Shown: positions 1 to 7,660 of the stretch, one piece after another
How positions within the stretch are numbered: the first letter of the stretch is position 1
Layout of the letters: the number at the start of each line of letters is the position of its first letter
Assembly: GCF_000716535.1 (NCBI RefSeq)
Contig: NZ_JNWV01000032.1
Coordinates: forward strand, 1 to 64,000
DNA: 64,000 nt
Source: Streptomyces flaveolus
GTDB lineage: Bacteria; Actinomycetota; Actinomycetes; Streptomycetales; Streptomycetaceae
Reading direction: 5' to 3'
Notes under the pieces: generated by a model
The model's database searches: none
What the model saw: the letters and a program-made list of their open reading frames with translations, nothing else
What the model was told of the DNA's origin: nothing
Program-made: the position numbers and the translations under genes

Positions 1-52
1 ACGGCCGGACGAACTCCCACTCGGCATCGGACAGTTCATGGCGACGTATCAC
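1..52 (-). CDS. IS5-family-like transposase, N-terminal 17 codons only
   Basis: From a GTG at 52 the minus strand reads VIRRHELSDAEWEFVRP and runs off the window. The pattern RRHELSDAEWxxxxPLLP is the usual N-terminal start of IS5-type (DUF4096-containing) transposases, which cut and paste their element through an RNase H-fold DDE domain; that domain is not in the window. Upstream lies the presumed terminal repeat. Only 17 codons are visible, so it cannot be said whether the gene is intact. Confidence 0.6.
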   Translation of the reverse strand, partial: MIRRHELSDAEWEFVRP

Positions 53-93
53 CCGTCCATGATCCACCACTCAAGATCATTTGAAGACACTGC
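1..93 (-). mobile_element. End of an IS5-family-like insertion sequence, cut by window edge
   Basis: Read on the minus strand, a GCAGTGTCTTC-type end begins directly at the MarR stop codon and is followed about 40 bases later by a GTG start and a transposase-like reading frame that leaves the window. This is the arrangement of the 5' end of IS5-type elements in streptomycetes: a short terminal repeat, then the transposase. The element junction falls in the motif CTAG (94-97), a target type used by parts of the IS5 family. The other end and the target duplication lie outside the window, so boundaries and family remain inferred. Confidence 0.6.
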
Positions 94-675
94 CTAGGCC
101 CGGAGCCCGCTCATCCGGCCCTCCAGGCGGCTGAGCAACTCGGTGAGGAGGCCCGCCAGTTCGCTCTGGCCTGCCGGGTCGAGCACGGACAGTACGGCCG
201 TCTCGTAGGCGAGTTGTTCGGGGAGGATGCCGTCGACCAGGTCGCGGCCGGTGTCCGTGAGGCGGACGTGGGCCACACGGCGGTCGCGGGTGTCACCGCG
301 CCGTTCGACCAGACCGCGCTCGGTCAGCTGCTTGATCCGCTTGGTGACGGCGGCCCCGGAGGAGAAGGTCTCCCGGGCCAGCTCGCCCGGCGTCAGCTCG
401 TGGCCGGTGCGGCGGAGCGCGCCGAGCAGGTCGAACTCGGCGCGGCTCAGGCCGGCGCGGCGCAGCGGGGCGTCCTCGGCCTGCTGGAGCAGGGCGGCGC
501 AGCGGTTGATCCGGCCGATGATCTCCATGGGCCCGGTGTCCAGCTCGGGGTGGACGGCCCGCCACTGGCGGACGACGGCGGAGACGGTGTCGCCGCGCGC
601 GGGGTCGGTGCCGGCCCCTGGCCGGGCGCCGGTCGCGTCGCTTCCGGGCGTCGGTCCGCCGTTCGTCGCCGTCAT
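94..675 (-). CDS. MarR-family transcriptional regulator
   Basis: A 193-residue winged-helix regulator. The HTH/wing region lies at about residues 90-150 (LTPGELARETFSSGAAVTK, then RRGDTRDRRVAHVRLTDTG), the standard MarR recognition helix plus beta-wing. The N-terminal 35 residues are a low-complexity Gly/Ala/Asp extension; starts downstream of 675 are possible. The ATG overlaps the stop of the upstream FUSC gene by four bases (ATGA), so the two are translationally coupled. It probably represses its own operon in response to an aromatic or lipophilic ligand, through the palindrome at 2404-2417. The stop codon coincides with an IS junction, so the native C-terminus may have been slightly altered. 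Confidence 0.88.
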   Translation of the reverse strand: MTATNGGPTPGSDATGARPGAGTDPARGDTVSAVVRQWRAVHPELDTGPMEIIGRINRCAALLQQAEDAPLRRAGLSRAEFDLLGALRRTGHELTPGELARETFSSGAAVTKRIKQLTERGLVERRGDTRDRRVAHVRLTDTGRDLVDGILPEQLAYETAVLSVLDPAGQSELAGLLTELLSRLEGRMSGLRA

Positions 676-2384
676 GGCCGTATGTCCTCCGTCGTCCTGC
701 CCGGGTCCCGGACCCGGTCCCGGTCCTGGTCACGGCCCGGTGCCTGGGGGCTGTCCGGGTCCTGTGGTACGAGGCCCTGGCACCGTACCGTCGCCGCGAG
801 CGTACGGTGTCCGGCCTGCTCGGTGAGCACGACCCGTTCCTCGGGCAGGGCGCGCTGCCACCATTCGCCTGCGGCGGCGTCGGCCGTGGCGCGCAGATCG
901 ACCAGGGCGGCGGCGAGGGCGCGGCGGGCGGACTCCACGGCGCGGGGCTCCGGCCGCGGCTCGGCGAGCAGGCGGGCGGCGTGCTCGCGGGCCCGCTCGG
1001 CCGCGGTCAGCGCGCGCTCCAGGCGGTCGCCCGCGCGCCGGTTGGTGACGGCGACGGCGGCGACGAAGCCGACCAGGGCACCGACGAGGGTGTCCGCGAT
1101 CCGGTCGGTGATCAGCTCGGCCGGGTCCTGGCTGCGGGCGAACTCGGTGATGAGCAGGGCCATCGGGGTGACGCAGACGCTACCCAGCCAGTAGTTGCGG
1201 CCGATCAGCGCCTCGGCACCGAAGTTGAGGGCGAGGCAGCACAGCACCAGGGCGGCCGGGTGCACATGGGCGAGCGGGGCGAGGGCGGCGAAGAGGAGGA
1301 CGCCGACGAGGTTGCCGACGACCCGCTGGACGCCCCGGCTCCAGGTGAGGGTGACGTTGGCCTGGTAGAGAGAGGCCGCGGTGACGAGCGCCCAGTAGGG
1401 GCGGCCGACGCCGAGGGCGAGGGCGGCGTATCCGGCGAGGGCGCAGCCGAGCGCGGTGCGCACGGCGAGCGGGGCGAGGGGAGCCAGACTGTGCCAGGCC
1501 GAGCGGGGCGGCAGGGCCTGTTCGGCGGCCAGGCCGAGGAGTTCGTCGGCGGACTCGCGCGGCGCCTCCACACGCGGAACGCGGCCGGTGCCGCGCAGGT
1601 CGCGGGCCCAGGCGCGCAGCCGCGCGGGGTCGGTGTCCGCGGGCGCGGCCAGGGCGACCTCGGCGCGGACGAGGAGCCGTTCGAGAGCGCGTCGGGTGCG
1701 GTCGGGGCGGGCGCCGGTGGCGAGCAGCGACTGCCAGGCGGCGTGGATCGCGGCGGCGGTCGTGGCGCGGGCCCGGGCGTGGCCGTCGGCGGTGCCGCGC
1801 GTGTCGGCGTACGCGGCGGCGGCGTTCAGGGCCAGGGCGGTGGCGCGGCGCTCGGGGCCGTGCGGGCGGAGCAGCCCGGGGGCCATGCCGACCAGCCAGG
1901 CCCAGACACCGGCGGCCAGGGCCAGCCCGACGTGTCCGGGGACCTGGCCGGTGGTCTGCGGCGCGAACAGCGAGGCGGAACTGATGAAGGTGAGGACCAC
2001 ATTGCCGGGCGGTCCGATCCGGGTGGCGTCGCACGCGGTCTTCTGGACCGCCGCGAGGACGGCGCCGACGGTGACGAGGACGACGGCGTTCGTGGTGAGC
2101 GCCGCGGCGAGCAGGGCGACGGCGAGGCCGCCGACCATGCCGAGCACGACCCAGGCGAGGGCGCGGGCGCGGGCGGCGTAGGGCCGGTTGTGGCCGTAGA
2201 GCGCGCACAGGGAGCCGGCCATCGTGTACATCGCGAGGTCGAGGCGGCCGAGCGCGAGCAGGGTGAGGTTGGGCGGGGCGACCGCGGCCACCACGCTCAG
2301 CGCGGGCTTGAACCAGATGTCGGAGGGGCGCCCGAGGCGGAGCGTTCCGGCGAGGGGAAGACGGTGGGGGGTCGCACTGCTCAT
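672..2384 (-). CDS. FUSC-family inner-membrane efflux protein (aromatic acid exporter-like)
   Basis: A 570-residue membrane protein built of two hydrophobic blocks (about residues 25-175 and 305-440), separated and followed by Ala/Arg-rich soluble segments. This is the layout of the FUSC/aromatic acid exporter family. The second block carries the conserved 'GRPYWALVTAASLYQANVT' and 'RGVQRVVGNLVGVLL' segments. Such proteins export aromatic or weak organic acids across the cytoplasmic membrane. It is the first gene of an operon with the MarR regulator downstream. The C-terminal tail (about the last 25 residues, Asp/Arg-rich) is encoded by simple CCCGGGTCC-type repeats and is probably not structured. 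Confidence 0.85.
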   Translation of the reverse strand: MSSATPHRLPLAGTLRLGRPSDIWFKPALSVVAAVAPPNLTLLALGRLDLAMYTMAGSLCALYGHNRPYAARARALAWVVLGMVGGLAVALLAAALTTNAVVLVTVGAVLAAVQKTACDATRIGPPGNVVLTFISSASLFAPQTTGQVPGHVGLALAAGVWAWLVGMAPGLLRPHGPERRATALALNAAAAYADTRGTADGHARARATTAAAIHAAWQSLLATGARPDRTRRALERLLVRAEVALAAPADTDPARLRAWARDLRGTGRVPRVEAPRESADELLGLAAEQALPPRSAWHSLAPLAPLAVRTALGCALAGYAALALGVGRPYWALVTAASLYQANVTLTWSRGVQRVVGNLVGVLLFAALAPLAHVHPAALVLCCLALNFGAEALIGRNYWLGSVCVTPMALLITEFARSQDPAELITDRIADTLVGALVGFVAAVAVTNRRAGDRLERALTAAERAREHAARLLAEPRPEPRAVESARRALAAALVDLRATADAAAGEWWQRALPEERVVLTEQAGHRTLAATVRCQGLVPQDPDSPQAPGRDQDRDRVRDPGRTTEDIRP

Positions 2385-2403
2385 ACCATCAATTTAGCAC
2401 GTG

Positions 2404-2417
2404 TTTTACTCGTAAAA
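2404..2417. promoter_or_regulatory. Perfect palindrome, probable MarR operator of the FUSC-MarR operon
   Basis: TTTTACTCGTAAAA has two perfect 6-base arms around TC, about 20 bases upstream of the FUSC start in an AT-rich patch that contrasts with the surrounding GC-rich DNA. It sits where the minus-strand promoter must be. MarR proteins commonly autoregulate through palindromes of this size; the assignment to this MarR is inferred from position. Confidence 0.6.
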
Positions 2418-2546
2418 TAGTCGGCGGGCCGCCTGGTCACCGACCGCGCTCCCCCGCATGCTCCCCGTGTACACCCTTGCGCTCGCGTGCGCTCCGCCGG
2501 TGGCGGGCATCGCACCCTCGACCGACCGTCGAGCGTGGAGGTGCGC

Positions 2547-3098
2547 GTGCACGGACCGGTGTCGATCGCCTGGCTGCTGGTCGCGCTGTGCGCGGCGACC
2601 GGGGCCTACTGCCTGCTGCGGATGCGCAGCGGTGTCGAGGAGCAGCGCCGGGCCGCGGGCGGCGAGGCGCTGATGGGTTTCGGCATGGCCGCGATGGCCG
2701 TCCCGGCGGCGGTGTTCACACAGCCGAAATGGGCGTGGCCGGTGTACGCGGCCGTGTTCGGCGCGGCGGCCCTGCGCGCGCTGTGGGCCGCGCGCGGCGC
2801 CCCGCACCATCTGCACCATCTGGTGGGCAGCGCCGCGATGGTCTACATGGCGGTGGCGATGGCCGCGTCGCCGCCCGCGGTCCACCACGGGCACGGTGGC
2901 ACCGGCGTGCCCCTGCTGACCGGCGCGCTGCTGCTGTACTTCACGGGCTATGTGCTGCTCTCCGGCGCCCGGCTGGTACCCGCTCCCGCCCCGGCGGGCG
3001 GAACGGTCCCGGCCCGCTGGGGCGACCGCCCCGAGCTGGCCCGGGCCTGCCGGCTGTCGATGGGCATCGGCATGGTGGCGATGCTGCTGGCGATGTGA
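2547..3098 (+). CDS. DUF5134-like membrane protein
   Basis: About 183 residues with five or six hydrophobic segments, starting 'VHGPVSIAWLLVALCA'. A GTG at 2547 preceded by GGAGGTG is preferred over the longer frame from 2487, because the extra 20 residues are hydrophilic and lack a ribosome site. His residues cluster in the middle (HHLHHL, then HHGHGG near residue 130), which could bind metal, but this is speculative. The product resembles actinobacterial DUF5134 integral membrane proteins, function unknown. It is divergent from the FUSC-MarR operon and close to a metallopeptidase gene downstream. Confidence 0.7.
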   Translation: MHGPVSIAWLLVALCAATGAYCLLRMRSGVEEQRRAAGGEALMGFGMAAMAVPAAVFTQPKWAWPVYAAVFGAAALRALWAARGAPHHLHHLVGSAAMVYMAVAMAASPPAVHHGHGGTGVPLLTGALLLYFTGYVLLSGARLVPAPAPAGGTVPARWGDRPELARACRLSMGIGMVAMLLAM

Positions 3099-3136
3099 CG
3101 ACCGGCCCCGGAAGGCCCAGACCCCCGCTCACCGTG

Positions 3137-3420
3137 CGGAACGCCCACACCCTCGCGTCGCAACTCCGGGCCCCCCGCACCCTCGCGCCGCCACCCGGAA
3201 CGCCCACACCCTCCCGCCACAACCCCGGCCCCCCACCCTCGCTCCACCGCCCGGGACCCCTGCACGCTCACACCCCCACCCGGAACACGCACATCCGCGC
3301 GCCACCACCCGGACCCCGCACCCATGCGCCACCGTCCGGAACGCCCACATCCACGGGCCATTACCGGACCCACCACCCGCGCGCCACTACCCGGACCCCG
3401 ACGCCCGGCGCCACCCCCAG
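3137..3420. repeat. Degenerate 27-30 bp tandem repeat between two genes
   Basis: About ten head-to-tail units, each beginning CGGAAC/CGGACC and containing CCCACACCC followed by GCGCCACCACC, fill most of the 400-base gap between the DUF5134-like gene and the metallopeptidase. Units differ by several bases and in length. All frames translate to Pro/Thr/Arg low-complexity peptides. No ribosome site or start fits a gene here, so it is treated as non-coding. Confidence 0.75.
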
Positions 3421-3497
3421 AACGCACGCGTTGCTTGCGTCACGTCGGTGCCGCGGACCGTACCGCTGAGCGGCCTCGCGCTCATAGGGTGCTGACC

Positions 3498-4433
3498 ATG
3501 ATGGTCTCCGTGGCCCTGCTGCTGCTCGGCGCCCTGACCGCCGTCGTCGCCCCGCGACTGCTCGCCCGGGCCGACTGGCCGGACCGCGAGCCGGTCGTCG
3601 CCCTGTGGGTGTGGCAGTGCGTGGTGGCGGCCGTCCTGTTGTGCTGTGCCCTGTCCATGACCCTCAGTGCGGCGGCGGCCTGGCAGGCGGTGCGCGGGCA
3701 CGTGTTCGCCACGGCGCCGCGCGCGGTCGTGGACGCCTACGCCCTCGGCGCGGCCGGTTCCTGGGCGGCACCCACCGCCGTACTGCTCGCCTGCGGCGGC
3801 CTGTGGAGTGTGGCCATGCTGGTCCGGGAGGTCGTACGGGCCCGGACGCGGCGACGTGCGCGGCGCGCCGAACTGCTGGTGCGCGCACCGCTGCTGCCGG
3901 GCGAGGAACCGGCGGGCGGCCGGCTGGTGGTGCTGGAGGGCGACCGCCCCGACGCCTGGTGGCTGACCGGCGCCGCGCCCCGGCTCGTCATCACCACGGC
4001 CGCGCTGCGCCGCCTGAAGGGGCGTCAACTGGACGCGCTGCTCGCGCACGAGCAGGGACACGCGCAGGCCCGGCACGACTGGCTGCTGCACTGTTCGGCC
4101 GCCCTGGCGGGCGGATTCCCGCAGGTCCCCGTCTTCGCCGCGTTCCGCGACGAGATGCACCGGCTGGTCGAGCTGGCCGCCGACGACATGGCGTCCCGGC
4201 GCTTCGGCCGGCTGACGACGGCCCTCGCCCTGGTCGGACTCAACGAGGACCGCGGCGTGTTCGGGCCCTGTCCGACGCCGCAGGCGCATGTGCCGCACCG
4301 CGTCCGACGGCTGCTGACGGCACCGGACCGGCTGCCGGCCCTGCGCAGACTGCGCCTGACGGCGACCGCCGCGCTGGTGCCGGTGGTCCCGGTGCTGGTG
4401 GCGCTGGTGCCCGGGCTGCGGGCGCTGGGCTGA
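3498..4433 (+). CDS. M56-family membrane metallopeptidase
   Basis: 311 residues from the first of two adjacent ATGs (MMVS). Transmembrane segments lie at about residues 3-20, 35-60, 85-110 and at the C-terminus. The zinc-binding motif HEQGH (H184-H188) sits in the context LDALLAHEQGHAQARHDW, typical of the BlaR1/MecR1-like M56 and HtpX-like M48 peptidases; a distal glutamate appears in VELAADDMA. Streptomyces carries several such genes, often paired with a BlaI-type repressor, but none is adjacent here. The longer frame upstream of 3498 reads through the tandem repeat and is rejected as a start. Confidence 0.85.
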   Translation: MMVSVALLLLGALTAVVAPRLLARADWPDREPVVALWVWQCVVAAVLLCCALSMTLSAAAAWQAVRGHVFATAPRAVVDAYALGAAGSWAAPTAVLLACGGLWSVAMLVREVVRARTRRRARRAELLVRAPLLPGEEPAGGRLVVLEGDRPDAWWLTGAAPRLVITTAALRRLKGRQLDALLAHEQGHAQARHDWLLHCSAALAGGFPQVPVFAAFRDEMHRLVELAADDMASRRFGRLTTALALVGLNEDRGVFGPCPTPQAHVPHRVRRLLTAPDRLPALRRLRLTATAALVPVVPVLVALVPGLRALG

Positions 4434-4534
4434 TGCCGCCCGTCTGACGGATCCGCCCCGGTGGCGACGTGGCCGCGGCGCCCCTGTCCCACCGGGACTT
4501 GGCCACGGCCCCTCGCTTCCACAAGGATCACGGC

Positions 4535-5248
4535 ATGCGCCATCGCCCCTCCGCTCCTCCGTCGCCCCCCGCCCCCGAGCCGCCGACGACGCTCCGCAGG
4601 GCCGCCCGCACGGCCGGCGCTCTCGGCGCCTGCTTCCTGGTGCTGCTGGTCCTCGTCGCCCTGCGCTGGCACCCCCTGATCACCGTCGACGGCGACATCT
4701 CCCGCACCACCCACCGCTGGGCGGTCCGCGACCACGAGGTGACGCGAGTCTTCCGGGTGCTGACGGACTGGGTGTGGGACCCGACCACCATGCGTCTGGT
4801 CTGCGCGGCGGCGGCGGTGTGGCTCGTCTGGCGGCGCGCGGCCTGGTGGACGGCCTTGTGGCTGGGGATCACCTGCGCGGTGGCCACGATCGTGCAGCAG
4901 GCCGTGAAGGCCGTCGTCGGCCGGCCCCGCCCGGTCTGGCCGAACCCGGTCGACTCCGCGCACTACGCGGCCTTCCCGTCGGGTCACGCGATGACCGCCA
5001 CCGTCGTCTGCGGTCTGCTGCTGTGGCTGCTGCACCGCCACGGCCCACGCCCCGCCGTGTGGCGTACGGCGGTGACCGCGGCGCTCGTCTCGGTGGTGGG
5101 CGTGGGCGTCACCCGGGTGTGGCTGGGCGTCCACTGGCCCTCGGACGTGCTCGGCGGGTGGCTGGCCGGCGCGGCGCTGGTCGCGGCCGCGGTGGCGGTC
5201 CACGAGTGGCCGCGCGACGGCCGGGCGCGGCCGTCGGCCGGGCGGTAG
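4535..5248 (+). CDS. PAP2-family membrane phosphatase
   Basis: 237 residues, starting at an ATG eight bases after AAGGA. All three phosphatidic acid phosphatase type 2 motifs are visible: KAVVGRPRP, FPSGHAM and TRVWLGVHWPSD, with the catalytic histidines in PSGH and in the last motif. Five or six transmembrane helices surround them. Enzymes of this class dephosphorylate phosphatidate, undecaprenyl pyrophosphate or related lipid phosphates at the outer face of the membrane. The Pro-rich N-terminal 20 residues are cytosolic. The substrate cannot be told from sequence. Confidence 0.88.
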   Translation: MRHRPSAPPSPPAPEPPTTLRRAARTAGALGACFLVLLVLVALRWHPLITVDGDISRTTHRWAVRDHEVTRVFRVLTDWVWDPTTMRLVCAAAAVWLVWRRAAWWTALWLGITCAVATIVQQAVKAVVGRPRPVWPNPVDSAHYAAFPSGHAMTATVVCGLLLWLLHRHGPRPAVWRTAVTAALVSVVGVGVTRVWLGVHWPSDVLGGWLAGAALVAAAVAVHEWPRDGRARPSAGR

Positions 5249-5258
5249 AGTCCGGCGC

Positions 5259-5948
5259 ATGACCGCCGTGCTGTTCGACTTCTCCGGGACGTTGTTGCGC
5301 GCCGAGTCCGCCGAGTCCTGGCTGCGTGCGGTGCTGGCCGGGACCGGCCACACCCTGTCCGAGCCCGAACTGGCCAGCACGGCACGGGCTTTGGAGGAGG
5401 CCGGCGCGCTGCCGGGCGGTGCCGCGCCGCTGGAGCTGCCCGCGGACCTCGCGGAGCTGTGGGCGGTGCGGGACGAGAGCGCGGAACTGCACCGGGCCGC
5501 CTTCACGGGCCTGTCCCGCCGGGTGCCGCTGCCGGATCCCGGGCTGCACGACGCCCTGTACGAGCGGCACATGTCCCCCGCCGCCTGGACCCCGTACCCC
5601 GACGCCGAGAAGGTGCTGCGCACCCTGCGCGAGCGCGGGATCGGTGTCGGCGTGGTCAGCAACATCGGCTGGGATCTGCGTCCGGTCTTCCGGGAGCACG
5701 GGCTCGACGCATACGTGGACGCGTACGTGCTGTCGTACGAGCACGGGGTGCAGAAGCCGGATCCGCGGCTGTTCGCGATCGCCTGCGAGGCGCTCGGCGC
5801 CGATCCGCGGGAGGTGCTGATGGTCGGCGACAACAGGGCGGCGGACGGCGGCGCCACCGCGCTCGGCTGCCGGGTGCACTTCGTGGACCACCTGCCGACG
5901 TCCCAGCGCCCGGACGCGCTGCTGCCCGTACTGGATCTCGTGGGCTGA
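5259..5948 (+). CDS. HAD-superfamily hydrolase
   Basis: 229 residues with the HAD motifs in order: motif I FDFSGTL near the N-terminus, motif II VVSNIG, the lysine of motif III in VQKPDP, and motif IV VGDNRAADGG. The alpha-helical cap lies at about residues 20-110. Motif I has Ser in place of the usual second Asp (DxD becomes DFS). That Asp is the general acid/base of HAD phosphatases, and its replacement is seen in non-phosphatase HAD enzymes, so the reaction may not be simple phosphomonoester hydrolysis. The gene starts ten bases after the PAP2 gene and is probably co-transcribed with it. Confidence 0.85.
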   Translation: MTAVLFDFSGTLLRAESAESWLRAVLAGTGHTLSEPELASTARALEEAGALPGGAAPLELPADLAELWAVRDESAELHRAAFTGLSRRVPLPDPGLHDALYERHMSPAAWTPYPDAEKVLRTLRERGIGVGVVSNIGWDLRPVFREHGLDAYVDAYVLSYEHGVQKPDPRLFAIACEALGADPREVLMVGDNRAADGGATALGCRVHFVDHLPTSQRPDALLPVLDLVG

Positions 5949-6068
5949 GCGCCCACGTGAGCGGGCGCGCCACACCGCCCGTCTGAGACGATCCCCCGCG
6001 TCGCCCCAGACGGACGGCTGTTCCGGGCGGGCCCCAGGCATAGGGGCGCCCCGCTGCGTTGAGTATAG

Positions 6069-6087
6069 TTGGCTGGCAGCCAGTCAA
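6069..6087. promoter_or_regulatory. 19-bp palindromic operator of the TetR gene
   Basis: TTGGCTGGCAGCCAGTCAA is a palindrome with one mismatch per arm, centred on A6078, 15 bases upstream of the TetR start codon. A TATAGT -10-like hexamer (6064-6069) abuts it, so the transcript start would fall inside the palindrome. That is the layout expected for autorepression by a TetR dimer. Confidence 0.72.
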
Positions 6088-6102
6088 CGCAGGAGTTACA
6101 GA

Positions 6103-6771
6103 ATGTCCCCGCGCAGCGCCTCGGTCAATGAAGAATTGCGGCGCCGTTCCCGGGAACGGCTGCTGCAGGCCGCCGTGGAGCTGGTCGGCGAGCGCGGGTT
6201 CGAGGCCACGACGCTGGGCGACATCGCGGACCGGGCCGGTTCGGCGCGCGGCCTGGTGTCGTACTACTTCCCCGGCAAACGCCAGTTGGTGCAGTCGGCC
6301 GTGCACCGGCTGATGCACCGCACGCTGGAGGAGGCGCTGGAGCGGGAGCCGCGCACCGAGGACGGCCGGGAGCGGCTGGCCCGGGCCATCGACGCGATCC
6401 TGGGCCTCGCCCGGGACCGGCCCGTGCTGATGCGCCAGCACATGGCGGGCCTGCTCCAGGCCGAGGGCTTCGTGCAGTGCCCCGAGCAGCGCCGGCTGGC
6501 GGAGCTGCTCGGCGACACCGTCGCCCGGTACGGCGCGCAGAACGTCTCGGCCGACTATCCGATGCTGCGGGCCCTGTTGATGGGCGCGGTGTTCGCGGCG
6601 CTGGTGCCGGGGGTGCCGATGCCCGTTCCGGTGCTGCGGGCGGAGCTGTTCCAGCGGTACGGGCTCGACTGGGAGATGGGTGTGCCCCCGGAGAGCGATG
6701 CGGGGGCGGGGGCGGGGCAAGAGGATCTGTCCCGGTTCTTCGCCACGGAGGAGCGGCCGGGCACCCCCTGA
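6103..6771 (+). CDS. TetR/AcrR-family transcriptional regulator
   Basis: 222 residues. The N-terminal TetR DNA-binding domain is clear at about residues 10-60: RRRSRERLLQAAVELVGERG, then FEATTLGDIADRAGSARGLVSYYFPGK. The all-helical C-terminal ligand domain follows and is only family-typical. AGGAG lies eight bases before the ATG. The palindrome at 6069-6087 suggests autoregulation. No divergent partner gene is present: the upstream HAD gene points the same way and the downstream gene is convergent. Its ligand and other targets are unknown. Confidence 0.9.
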   Translation: MSPRSASVNEELRRRSRERLLQAAVELVGERGFEATTLGDIADRAGSARGLVSYYFPGKRQLVQSAVHRLMHRTLEEALEREPRTEDGRERLARAIDAILGLARDRPVLMRQHMAGLLQAEGFVQCPEQRRLAELLGDTVARYGAQNVSADYPMLRALLMGAVFAALVPGVPMPVPVLRAELFQRYGLDWEMGVPPESDAGAGAGQEDLSRFFATEERPGTP

Positions 6772-6790
6772 CGGGTGTCCAGCCGCTCGG

Positions 6791-7522
6791 TCAGCGCCGG
6801 GCGTGGCGGGGTGCCAGTAGGCCCGCGTCCCGCGCCTGGGCGATCAGCCGGAGGGCGCGCCGGCGACCGCGTCCGGTCGCGTTCATCACGGCCAGCACCG
6901 GGTCGACGCCCTCGTCCTGCGCCGCGCGGTACTCCCGCGCGACGAGCCGGCGGCCCTCGATGCCTCGGGGCCAGGGGGGCCGGGCACGGCTGACGACGGG
7001 CTGGCCGACGTCCGGCTCGGGCTCTTCGGTCTGCGGGCACCCGGCGCCCGGCTGGGGCTCCTCGGGCCGCGAGCACGCGGCGTCCGGCCCGGGTTCCTCG
7101 GCTGGCGGGCACCCGGCGTCCGGAGTCGTGCCGTCACCCGCCTCGCCCGTGTCCAGGCCGCACGCCGAGCGGGTATCGGCATCCACACCGCGGGCCATCT
7201 CGGCACCGGCGTCCCCGTCGCGCGCCGGGCCGGTGTCGACGTCCACACCGCACGCCTCGAACAGCGGTCCCTCGATCCAGTCGGCGAGCGCGGTCAGGTC
7301 GGCAAGGGACAGGGCCGGCTCGGCCTGGACGTCCTCGATGGAGACACGTCCCGCGCTCACCACGGCCAGGGCGTCGACGCGGGCCCCGTCGGGGAAGGCC
7401 AGCCGGACCTGGAACCAGGAAGTGACGCCACCGTGCTCCCGCACCTGCCACGCGGGCCACACGGAGACCGCGCCATCCTCCGCGTTCCGATCAGGAAGAT
7501 CAAGAAAGGATGCTTCTGGCAC
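6791..7522 (-). CDS. DUF6214-like protein of unknown function
   Basis: About 243 residues from a GTG at 7522. The N-terminal half is globular (WPAWQVREHGGVTSWFQVRL, then LADLTALADWIEGPLFEACG). The middle is a low-complexity tract of repeated PEEPxPxAGC-like units with regularly spaced cysteines. The C-terminus is an Arg-rich helical segment (GRGRRRALRLIAQARDAG). It resembles DUF6214 proteins of streptomycetes, for which no function is known. The frame is open much further upstream, but that part lies opposite the reductase gene. No strong ribosome site marks the chosen start, so it is uncertain. The gene is convergent with the TetR gene, 19 bases away. Confidence 0.65.
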   Translation of the reverse strand: MPEASFLDLPDRNAEDGAVSVWPAWQVREHGGVTSWFQVRLAFPDGARVDALAVVSAGRVSIEDVQAEPALSLADLTALADWIEGPLFEACGVDVDTGPARDGDAGAEMARGVDADTRSACGLDTGEAGDGTTPDAGCPPAEEPGPDAACSRPEEPQPGAGCPQTEEPEPDVGQPVVSRARPPWPRGIEGRRLVAREYRAAQDEGVDPVLAVMNATGRGRRRALRLIAQARDAGLLAPRHARR

Positions 7523-7660
7523 ACACGCAACGTAACGTCGTGACCACACCCATCCGCATGGACACGCACCCGGGTCACCCCACCGGCCCCTGCCGTCGGG
7601 GGCCATGCGGTGCCATGCTGGAGCCGTCCGCACACCCTCCTTCGGGCGAGGAGTACCGCC

